Source of the DNA: Bacteroidota bacterium
GTDB lineage: Bacteria; Bacteroidota; Bacteroidia; B-17B0; Aurantibacillaceae
Direction: 5' to 3'
Length of the DNA: 7,951 nucleotides
Assembly: GCA_025359355.1 (NCBI GenBank)
Contig: JANYGR010000142.1
Coordinates: 1 to 7,951 of the forward strand
Shown: positions 1-7,055 of the stretch, in pieces
Numbering within the stretch: position 1 is the stretch's first letter
How the letters are laid out: each line of letters starts with the position of its first letter
The notes under the pieces: model-generated
Database searches by the model: none
Told to the model about the DNA's origin: nothing
Seen by the model: the letters and a program-made list of their open reading frames with translations, nothing else
Made by a program: the position numbers and the translations under genes

Positions 1-576
1 CCACAACAGGCTTCTACGAAAGTGTATACAAATCCAAATGGCGAAGTTAAAATTGGTAAGGCATATATGAATGCTCAAAACAAAAAAATAAATGAACCTA
101 AGGATTTTACGAATATGAATTATATTTCTTTAGAAAATATACATTCACTTTTACAACGCTTGGTATTTAACGAATATCTTCCAAAAGCCCAAAAATTAAA
201 GCTTTCTAAAGACGATCAATCTTTTTTACTAAATTATTTAACGCTATATCCTCGTGAAAGTTCGCACCCTACTTACCCTACAAAAACGTATTATGATAGT
301 TATAAAAAGTATTTCAACTATGGCGATTCTAAAAAAACAATTAATGATACGAATATTAAAATAACCAATATAGTAGGGCAATCGTATGGCTTTATGATTG
401 ATTGCGCTTATATCACTAATAAAGCAAAGCACATTGAATTTATGTTAAGTGCTGTCATTTATACGAACGAAGACGAAATTATGAATGACGGTAAATATGA
501 ATACAATACGATTGCATTGCCTTTTTTAGCTGAGCTTGGAAGGCAGGTGTATCAATATGAATTAAATAAAAAATGA
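1..576 (+). CDS. C-terminal part of a class A beta-lactamase-like serine hydrolase (5' end outside window)
   Basis: The reading frame is open from the first base, so this is the last 191 codons of a longer gene; the GTG at 22 is only an internal valine. It ends at TGA 574-576. The segment around 361-420 reads as ITNIVGQSYGFMIDCAYITN, and the end (about 505-560) reads as YNTIALPFLAELGRQVYQYE. Both resemble the C-terminal half of Bacteroidota serine hydrolases with a class A beta-lactamase fold, where a KTG-like strand is followed by YGF..D.AYI and the protein ends with a helix of the LGR..Y.YE type. The serine SxxK nucleophile would lie upstream and cannot be seen. Such proteins are usually exported and act on beta-lactams, peptidoglycan-related peptides or unknown esters and amides; which applies here is unknown. 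The residue where I expect the KTG lysine is isoleucine (370-372). Family assignment is from memory of the motif pattern, so moderately sure. Confidence 0.6.
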   Translation, partial: PQQASTKVYTNPNGEVKIGKAYMNAQNKKINEPKDFTNMNYISLENIHSLLQRLVFNEYLPKAQKLKLSKDDQSFLLNYLTLYPRESSHPTYPTKTYYDSYKKYFNYGDSKKTINDTNIKITNIVGQSYGFMIDCAYITNKAKHIEFMLSAVIYTNEDEIMNDGKYEYNTIALPFLAELGRQVYQYELNKK

Positions 577-580
577 TTGC

Positions 581-663
581 CCGCAGATTTCACAGATGTA
601 CGCAGATGAAAAAAATAATTAAAATAAAACAATTTCTAATTAATCTGATCTAAAAAATCTGCG
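581..663. repeat. Degenerate CGCAGAT/ATCTGCG intergenic repeat
   Basis: The gap between the serine hydrolase and the helicase holds three left-hand units, CGCAGAT (582-588), CACAGAT (591-597) and CGCAGAT (601-607), spaced 9-10 bases apart. An AT-rich centre follows, then inverted units ATCTG (643-647) and ATCTGCG (657-663). The outermost arms, CGCAGATTT at 582-590 and AAATCTGCG at 655-663, are perfect 9-base inverted repeats. Intergenic repeats built from CGCAGATTT units are, as I know them, scattered through many Bacteroidota genomes. Here the right side looks eroded, with one unit fewer and irregular spacing. It may fold as an imperfect hairpin and end transcription of the upstream gene, but there is no clean T tract. 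Confidence 0.7.
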
Positions 664-678
664 AATATCATTGATATC

Positions 679-685
679 AGAAGGA
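679..685 (+). promoter_or_regulatory. Ribosome binding site of the helicase gene
   Basis: AGAAGGA at 679-685 contains the Shine-Dalgarno core AAGGA and ends 10 bases before the ATG at 696. It supports that start. It stands out because the two complete genes on the minus strand have only purine- or A-rich stretches in this position. I saw no TAnnTTTG-type Bacteroidota promoter element in the 119-base gap, so the helicase promoter remains unplaced. Confidence 0.55.
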
Positions 686-695
686 TACCTAAAAT

Positions 696-2630
696 ATGAA
701 TAGCACCGACCGACTAAAAAAAATAAAAGAACTATTGCTCATAGAACGTGAGGAAGATTATTTTCAATACCGTGAACAATTTTTAAGAGCCAGTATAGAA
801 GAACGAAAAAAGAACGGCGCTACCTGGTTTCCTATACAGATCCTTTCCAATGAACTGGGTTATGCCGATTACGTGCATTTAGAAATTGAGCGCAATAATT
901 GTTTGGATATGCCGCATCAATTCAGTGCGGGTAAAAATGTGACGCTCTTTTCCAACAAGCAATCTGATGAAGTTCAGGAGTTAACAGGTACGATCAAACA
1001 ATCCAATAAAAATAAAATGAAACTCATCATGCATACCGATGAGTTACCTGATTGGTGTTATGATGGCAAATTAGGTGTCAATATTCAGTTTGATGATAAT
1101 AGCTACATCGAAATGCAAAAAGCCTTGGATGAAGTGATAGGCGCAAAGCACAATAGAGTGGCTGAATTAAGAGAAATAATCGAAGGAAACGAACCTCCTA
1201 CCTTTGAAAAAATAGATGATACCATTGTAATCCCTCAATTAAACTTTTCTCAAAACAGAGCCGTGCGCCATATTTTATCAGCAAATGATATCGCTGTTGT
1301 TCATGGTCCTCCAGGCACAGGCAAAACAACAACCATTGTGCAAGCCATTCGCTTGGTATTACAAACAGAAAAACAAGTATTGGTTTGCGCACCAACAAAC
1401 ACTGCCGTTGATTTATTAACAGAAAAATTAATTGAACAAGGAATTAATGTCTTGCGTGTTGGTCATCCAGCAAGGGTTTCCGAAGATCTTTTGAAATCAA
1501 CTATTGATGGGCAAATACAAACGCATGAAAATTACAAAGACATTAAAAGTTTAAGACGTAATGCGGAAGAGTATTTTAAAATGGCATCTAAGTATAAGCG
1601 TGCGATGGGCAGAGATGATTATAAGCAACGTACACTTTATTATACCGAAGCGCGAAATTGTATTAAAGAATCTCGTTTGTTAGAAGATTATATTGTTAAC
1701 TCATTATTTGAAAATGCACAGGTGATTTGTTGCACACCTGTTACAAGCAACAACAAAGCTTTAGTTAAGAAAAGATTTAATACGTTATTTTTTGATGAAG
1801 CGTCTCAAGCCCTAGAAGCCATTTCATGGATTCCTTTATTAAAATGCAATCGTGTTATTTTTAGTGGAGATCATTTTCAGTTACCGCCTGTTGTGAAGAG
1901 TGCGAAAGCCAAACAAGAAGGATTGGATAAAACGATGTTGGATAGATGTACGCAAATTGATACAATCTCTACGCTTTTAAATCGGCAGTATCGGATGCAT
2001 CAACACATCATGCAATTTAGTAATGCGTATTTTTATAATAATGCATTAGAAGCAGATGCTACTGTAAAAGATACGTTATTATCTTTGAATGAAGAAATTG
2101 ACATCTTGCATATACCAGTAGAATTGGTCGATACAGCAGGTTGTAGTTTTGATGAAATTCAAAATCTAGAAACATTGAGCTTGTCAAATAAAGGCGAAGC
2201 TGATTTAATATTTAAACATTTAGAATTATTATTGCAACAATATCAACACGTAGGCGAAACTACTAAACTTGATATTGGCATTATTTCTCCTTATAAAGAA
2301 CAGCGTGAGTTATTAAAAGAAAATTTGCAAAGCTTTGATTATAGCCAGTATTTGGTAAACGAATTAGATGTGAAAACAATTGATGGTTTCCAAGGAGAGG
2401 AACGAGATGTGATTTATATTTCCTTAGTGCGAAGTAATCCTAATTCTGAGATTGGATTTTTATCGGATATAAGACGTATGAATGTGGCGTTAACACGGGC
2501 TAAAAAGAAGCTCGTTGTTATTATGGATACAGCAACGATTGGTAACCATCCTTTTTATAAAAAATTTATAGATTATTGCGAAACAAATAATTTTTATAAA
2601 TCTGCTTGGGAGTTTAGTTATGAAGCTTAA
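696..2630 (+). CDS. Superfamily 1B helicase, IGHMBP2/Upf1-like (AAA domain protein)
   Basis: This complete 644-residue protein carries the full SF1 motor: motif I GPPGTGKT (204-211), motif Ia CAPTNTAVDLL just after it, motif II DEASQ (367-371), motif III GDHFQLPP (391-398), motif IV RQYRMH (430-435), motif V DGFQGEERD (563-571) and motif VI NVALTRAK (596-603). The order and the forms QYRMH, DGFQG and VALTRAK are those of the Upf1/IGHMBP2 branch, which by family knowledge translocates 5' to 3' on single-stranded RNA or DNA using ATP. Residues 1 to about 190 precede the motor and fit the stalk and beta-barrel 1B domain; the stretch of about 270-345 fits the inserted 1C domain (inference). The length is normal for the bacterial family and no extra nuclease domain is visible. 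No signal peptide is seen, so it is cytoplasmic. The start is supported by AAGGA at 681-685. Its biological role is not established; it stands alone between unrelated genes. Confidence 0.93.
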   Translation: MNSTDRLKKIKELLLIEREEDYFQYREQFLRASIEERKKNGATWFPIQILSNELGYADYVHLEIERNNCLDMPHQFSAGKNVTLFSNKQSDEVQELTGTIKQSNKNKMKLIMHTDELPDWCYDGKLGVNIQFDDNSYIEMQKALDEVIGAKHNRVAELREIIEGNEPPTFEKIDDTIVIPQLNFSQNRAVRHILSANDIAVVHGPPGTGKTTTIVQAIRLVLQTEKQVLVCAPTNTAVDLLTEKLIEQGINVLRVGHPARVSEDLLKSTIDGQIQTHENYKDIKSLRRNAEEYFKMASKYKRAMGRDDYKQRTLYYTEARNCIKESRLLEDYIVNSLFENAQVICCTPVTSNNKALVKKRFNTLFFDEASQALEAISWIPLLKCNRVIFSGDHFQLPPVVKSAKAKQEGLDKTMLDRCTQIDTISTLLNRQYRMHQHIMQFSNAYFYNNALEADATVKDTLLSLNEEIDILHIPVELVDTAGCSFDEIQNLETLSLSNKGEADLIFKHLELLLQQYQHVGETTKLDIGIISPYKEQRELLKENLQSFDYSQYLVNELDVKTIDGFQGEERDVIYISLVRSNPNSEIGFLSDIRRMNVALTRAKKKLVVIMDTATIGNHPFYKKFIDYCETNNFYKSAWEFSYEA

Positions 2631-2644
2631 AAAATAAATTTTGT

Positions 2645-2677
2645 AGACCTTCGAGATTTTCAAAACCTTGAAGGTCT
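2645..2677. terminator. 33-base palindrome between convergent genes, probable bidirectional terminator
   Basis: The sequence folds on itself around the C at 2661. The arms AGACCTTC (2645-2652) and GAAGGTCT (2670-2677) pair perfectly, followed by a G-T wobble, two more pairs, one A-C mismatch and four T-A pairs. It sits 14 bases after the helicase stop and 8 bases before the end of the TolC gene, which is read from the other strand, so it can serve both transcripts. The T tract is short on the plus strand (TTT after the arm) and interrupted on the minus strand. Palindromes of this AGACCTTCGAGG type recur as intergenic repeats in Bacteroidota, so it may also be a member of a dispersed repeat family. 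Confidence 0.75.
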
Positions 2678-2685
2678 TTCAAAAA

Positions 2686-3990
2686 CTACTTAATCAAACT
2701 CCCATTCGCTCTTAGTAATTCTGTTTCTGCAATTTTAATAGCGTATAATGCTTCTATATAGCGGGTTTGCGCATCTTCTAAATTTTTTTGCGTTTCGATA
2801 GTTTCCAATAAATTGGCTTTACCTATTTTGTAGCGCTCTAAGGATACATTTAGTACTTCTTTCGAATCGATTAAATTTTGTCGTTCTAAGTCCACAATTT
2901 CTTTGTTAAGTAAATACGTTTTATAATTATTATATACCACACCATCTATTTGTTGTTGCGCTTGTTCGGTATAATATTTCTGATTGAGGTATAATAAATT
3001 TCTTTCTTTAATTAATTGATTATTTTTATTTCCATTAAATAATAACCAACTCGCTGTTAAGCCGCCATTTAAGCCTAATTGCCGACTCAACAAAACTTGT
3101 CCAGCCTGACTTTGACTTCTCGCAAAGTTATATGCACCATTGAGTTGAACAAAAGGAAGATTAGCAGAGCGTGCTTCTTTAATTGTTTGCGCAACAATTA
3201 ATTCATTTTGTTTAGATAATAAAATAGAAGAGTTAGAAGTTAACGCACTCTTTTTTAATTCATCTAAATTGGGATTATAATTTACAGCAATTGAATCGAT
3301 TGTTCTAAACTCTGTATTAACGGGCTTATTCAGCAAGTTGTTTAATGTTGTTTTGGTAGTTAACAATTGTAATTCTAATTGAATAATAGCGCTCTTTGCT
3401 TTATTTTCATCTGATTGAGATAATAAAAAATCTACTTTTGAATCAGAACCAACTTCTAATTTTACATTTGCTATTTTTTTTCGTTCTGTATAAATACTTA
3501 AATTTTGTTTGGCAGCTTTAATGAGTTCGGTAGTTTTAACAATGTTATAATAGGCTATGATTATTGAGTACACCGTTGTTTCCATTTGTTGTTTCAATGA
3601 AATAGCGGTTAATTGCTCATTTTCTGTCAATCGTTTTTTGATGGCGAACATTTTTAATCCATCAAAAATAGTCCAGCTAACATTAACGGATGCACCAGTT
3701 TGATTGGATTGTGCACCGTTTCTATCTTGTACAACACCTGTAAAAAATTCTTGATGAGAATTGACATTTGCTAAATTCAAATTTCCATTTAAACTCACTT
3801 GTGGCGACATTCCCGCATTACCAAAGTTGTTTTGAGCTTTCGCAATTTCTTGTGAATTTTTTACAATTAAAATGGAATAGTTTTTTTCCAATCCAATTTT
3901 AATAGCATCTTCAACAGTTAATAGATCTTGTGCTAGAGCCTTAGTGCTAATAGCAAGTATAAAAAAACAAAGTTTATAAATAGTCTTCAT
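2686..3990 (-). CDS. TolC-family outer-membrane efflux channel
   Basis: The 434-residue protein begins with a signal peptide: a basic start (MKTIYK), a hydrophobic core at 7-15 and a cleavage site ALA|Q after residue 20. No lipobox cysteine is present, so it is not an obvious lipoprotein. The mature part shows the two-fold outer membrane efflux repeat of the family. SWTIFDG (W106 to G111) in the first half is matched by SWLLFNG (W315 to G320) in the second, 209 residues apart, each followed by basic, helix-forming sequence. The length is typical. By family knowledge three copies form a beta-barrel and long alpha-helical duct that connects with the adaptor and RND pump encoded upstream. The ATG at 3988-3990 lies one base after the RND stop codon; an AAAGAAA stretch replaces a proper Shine-Dalgarno site, so translation is probably coupled. 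It ends at TAG 2686-2688, next to the shared terminator. Confidence 0.95.
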   Translation of the reverse strand: MKTIYKLCFFILAISTKALAQDLLTVEDAIKIGLEKNYSILIVKNSQEIAKAQNNFGNAGMSPQVSLNGNLNLANVNSHQEFFTGVVQDRNGAQSNQTGASVNVSWTIFDGLKMFAIKKRLTENEQLTAISLKQQMETTVYSIIIAYYNIVKTTELIKAAKQNLSIYTERKKIANVKLEVGSDSKVDFLLSQSDENKAKSAIIQLELQLLTTKTTLNNLLNKPVNTEFRTIDSIAVNYNPNLDELKKSALTSNSSILLSKQNELIVAQTIKEARSANLPFVQLNGAYNFARSQSQAGQVLLSRQLGLNGGLTASWLLFNGNKNNQLIKERNLLYLNQKYYTEQAQQQIDGVVYNNYKTYLLNKEIVDLERQNLIDSKEVLNVSLERYKIGKANLLETIETQKNLEDAQTRYIEALYAIKIAETELLRANGSLIK

Positions 3991-3991
3991 G

Positions 3992-6900
3992 TTATTTCTT
4001 TTTGTCTTTAACTAAAAATGAATACATCGCAGGAACAACATATATCGTTAAAAGTGTTGATAGTAATAATCCTCCGATAATAACGATTCCCATTCCCATG
4101 CGGCTTTTAGAGCCTGCTCCCAATGCCATAGCAATTGGCAAAGCACCGAGCATCGTTGCTAAACTCGTCATTAATATCGGACGTAAACGCGCTGTAGCTG
4201 CTTCAATCAAAGCTTCTTTAATCGTCATGCCTTTTTCTCTTAGTTGATTGGTAAACTCTATAATCAAAATACCATTTTTTGTTACTAAGCCTACTAACAT
4301 AATCATTCCAATTTCACTAAAAATATTGATCGTTTCGTTGAAGTACCAAAGTGCAAAGAGAGCGCCTGCCAACGCCATTGGCACTGTGAAAAATACAATG
4401 ATAAACGGTTCAATAAAACTTTCGAACTGAGCGGCTAATAATAAATAAATTAACACTACCGATAATAAAAAAGCAAATAAGATATTTGATGAACTCTCTG
4501 CAAAATCTCTTGATGCACCAGTTAACGAAGTGGTGAAGCTATCATCTAAAACTTCTTTTGCAATACTATTCATCGCATTAATACCATCGCCAATTGTTTT
4601 ACCGGGAGCCAGCCCTGCCTGAACTGTAGCCGATTGATAACGGTTGTAATGATAGAGTTGGGGTGGACTACTGCGTTCAGTGACGTGTATAACGTTATCA
4701 AGCTGTATCATTTCTCCTTTTAAATTTCGTACAAATAAATCTTTAATATCACTTGGGTTATCGCGATTTTCTCTATTTACTTGCCCTATAACTTGGTATT
4801 GCTTATCTCCTTTAATATAATAACTAAAGCGCTGGCCGCTTAATGCCAACTGAATAGTTTGAGCTACATCAGCAATAGAAACACCAAGTGTTTTTGCTTT
4901 GTCTCTGTCGATTTCTACAACTAATTCGGGCTTGTTAAACTTCAGGTTAACATCAACGCCTTGAAACGTAGAATTTTTATTAGCGAGTTCTAAAAACTTT
5001 GGTAGTTTTTCACGAAGTTTTTGAAAATCGTTGGTTTGTAATACAAACTGAACTGGCAATGCTCCTCTTGGTCCACCGCCTGAAGAAATCGATTGCTCCT
5101 GAATAACAAACACTTTTCCTTCTGGAAACTGAGCAAGATTTTTATTAATATAGTTTGCAATTTCACTCTGTGAACGTTTTCTATCTTCCGATTGTGTTAA
5201 GGCTAATCTCACAAAGCCTGTGTTTACAGCACCAGATCCCGCAAAGCCTGGCGCAGTTACGGTTAAGCAAACTGATTTTTCAGGAATGGAATCACCTACA
5301 AAAGTTGATAATCTATCCATCAAAGCATCCGTTGCTTCATAAGAAGTTCCTTCGGGCGCAGTAATAGCTAATCGCATCCAGTTACGATCTTCTAAAGGCG
5401 AAAGTTCTGATTGGAGATTAAACCAAAAGAAAACAATAGCAACGATAGATGATACCCATATTATTAATGCCCACCATCTTTTTTTAAGAAAGGTTGTAAC
5501 TGAGTTTCTAAACCAGGTATCTAAACCAACAAAAAATGGTTCGGACCAAATATAAAATTTACTTTTTTTATTAGGATCTTTTCTTACCAACTTCGCATTT
5601 AGCATAGGTGTTAGGGTTAATGATACAAAAGCAGAAATTAATACCGCTCCTGCAATCACTACTCCAAACTCTCTAAATAAACGACCAACAAATCCTTCTA
5701 AAAAAATCACGGGCATAAATACCGCTGCTAAAGTTAAAGATGTAATAATAACGGCTGTATAGATCTCTCGTGTTCCTTCAATAGCAGCTTCTTTGGGAGA
5801 TAAGCCTTTTTCTATTTTCTTAAAAATATTTTCGGTAACAACAATACCATCATCTACTACTAACCCCGTTGCTAAAACAATAGCCAATAAGGTTAATACA
5901 TTAATGGAGTAGTCCATCATATACATAATGAAAAAGGCGCCAATTAAAGAAACAGGGATATCAATTAAAGGACGGAACGCAATGAGCCAATCTCTAAAAA
6001 ATAAATAAATAATTAAGATCACTAATAACAATGCAATGATCAATGTTTCTCCTACTTCAGTAATTGATTTTTTTATGAAGCGTGTGTTATCTAATGCGAT
6101 GTTAATGGTGTAATCTTTTGGTAATTCTTTTTTTAAAATTTCATAACGTTTATAAAATTCATCAGAAATTTCTACATAATTTGCGCCAGGCTGAGGCACT
6201 AAAGCCAAACCAATCATTGGTGTGCCAGATTCTTTTAAAATAGTTTCTTCATTTTCAGCGCCTAACTCAACCTTTGCCACATCACGTAAACGAACAATAT
6301 TGTTTTCGCTTTCTTTCACAATCATGTTTTCAAACTCAGTAACAGTAGATAACCTTCCTATAGTATTAACGGTTAATTCGGTAGCATTTCCTTCTATTTT
6401 TCCAGAAGGAAGATCCACGTTTTCTTTATCCAACGCGAGTTTTATATCTAACGGAGTCAAGCTATACGCAGCTAATTTATCAGGTTGCAAACGAATGCGC
6501 ATACAATAACGACGTTGTCCCCAAATTTGAACAGCACTAACGCCTGATATAGTTTGTAAATTTTGAGCAATCACATTCTCTGCATAATCACTCACATCTA
6601 ATAAGGAACGCGTGTCGCTTACTAAGGTCATAGATAAAATGGGGTCGGAGTTTGCATCTGCTTTAGATACTACTGGTGGTGCATCAATATCTTGAGGTAA
6701 TTGTCTTACAGCTTGCGAAACCTTATCACGCACATCATTGGCGGCAGCTTCTAAATTTGAACTCAAGTTAAATTCAACAGTAATAATACTAGAACCTTGA
6801 TTAGAAGAAGATGATAACGTGCGTATGCCATCAATACCATTAATTGCTTTTTCTAAAGGTTCTGTAATTTGAGATTGAATAACATCGGCATTGGCTCCTG

Positions 6901-7054
6901 TATAGCTTGTTCGAACCGTAATGACAGGTGGATCAATAGATGGAAATTCACGAACGCCTAAATATTTAAAACCGATAGCACCAAATAAAATAATGATGAC
7001 TGAAAAAACGGTTACTAATACTGGTCGCTTGACACTTAATTCTGCTAAATCCAT
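3992..7054 (-). CDS. RND-family (HAE1/AcrB-like) inner-membrane efflux pump
   Basis: The complete 1020-residue protein matches the AcrB layout. It starts LAELSVKRPVLVTV, with TM1 at about 10-31. A first periplasmic loop (about 33-330) follows with FPSIDPP and a multi-substrate porter signature around GANADVIQSQITEPLE. TM2-6 lie at about 335-490, TM7 at about 527-547, then a second periplasmic loop and TM8-12 to about 1015. The proton relay is intact: D401 and D402 in TM4 (VVDDGIVVTEN) correspond to AcrB D407/D408, and K926 in TM10 (VTKNGILIIEF) to AcrB K940. RLRPILMTS before TM11 is also conserved. By family knowledge it works as a trimer, taking substrates from the periplasm or membrane and driving them out by proton antiport. 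It resembles drug and organic-compound exporters rather than the metal type, but the substrate is not readable. ATG 7052-7054 follows the adaptor stop by one base, with no Shine-Dalgarno sequence seen. Confidence 0.97.
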   Translation of the reverse strand: MDLAELSVKRPVLVTVFSVIIILFGAIGFKYLGVREFPSIDPPVITVRTSYTGANADVIQSQITEPLEKAINGIDGIRTLSSSSNQGSSIITVEFNLSSNLEAAANDVRDKVSQAVRQLPQDIDAPPVVSKADANSDPILSMTLVSDTRSLLDVSDYAENVIAQNLQTISGVSAVQIWGQRRYCMRIRLQPDKLAAYSLTPLDIKLALDKENVDLPSGKIEGNATELTVNTIGRLSTVTEFENMIVKESENNIVRLRDVAKVELGAENEETILKESGTPMIGLALVPQPGANYVEISDEFYKRYEILKKELPKDYTINIALDNTRFIKKSITEVGETLIIALLLVILIIYLFFRDWLIAFRPLIDIPVSLIGAFFIMYMMDYSINVLTLLAIVLATGLVVDDGIVVTENIFKKIEKGLSPKEAAIEGTREIYTAVIITSLTLAAVFMPVIFLEGFVGRLFREFGVVIAGAVLISAFVSLTLTPMLNAKLVRKDPNKKSKFYIWSEPFFVGLDTWFRNSVTTFLKKRWWALIIWVSSIVAIVFFWFNLQSELSPLEDRNWMRLAITAPEGTSYEATDALMDRLSTFVGDSIPEKSVCLTVTAPGFAGSGAVNTGFVRLALTQSEDRKRSQSEIANYINKNLAQFPEGKVFVIQEQSISSGGGPRGALPVQFVLQTNDFQKLREKLPKFLELANKNSTFQGVDVNLKFNKPELVVEIDRDKAKTLGVSIADVAQTIQLALSGQRFSYYIKGDKQYQVIGQVNRENRDNPSDIKDLFVRNLKGEMIQLDNVIHVTERSSPPQLYHYNRYQSATVQAGLAPGKTIGDGINAMNSIAKEVLDDSFTTSLTGASRDFAESSSNILFAFLLSVVLIYLLLAAQFESFIEPFIIVFFTVPMALAGALFALWYFNETINIFSEIGMIMLVGLVTKNGILIIEFTNQLREKGMTIKEALIEAATARLRPILMTSLATMLGALPIAMALGAGSKSRMGMGIVIIGGLLLSTLLTIYVVPAMYSFLVKDKKK

Positions 7055-7055
7055 A

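Noticed and set aside
22..24. GTG as the start codon of the first gene
   Set aside because: The same frame is open without a stop from base 1, there is no ribosome binding site, and the family's catalytic N-terminal part is missing, so the gene is cut by the window edge.
581..663. CRISPR array, suggested by regularly spaced CGCAGAT units
   Set aside because: The units are only 7 bases with 2-3 base gaps and then occur inverted; no array-like repeat-spacer pattern and no cas gene is present.
577..695. Small RNA gene or a Bacteroidota promoter in the gap before the helicase
   Set aside because: No TAnnTTTG element is found in this gap, and the repeat structure explains most of it, so there is no positive evidence for either.
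244..1398. Minus-strand open frames of 62 and 66 codons within the hydrolase and helicase genes
   Set aside because: They overlap well-supported genes, have no family resemblance and no start signal.
4002..6509. Several plus-strand open frames of 60-95 codons antisense to the pump gene
   Set aside because: They are shadows of a strongly conserved RND coding sequence, show no recognisable protein features and lack convincing start signals.
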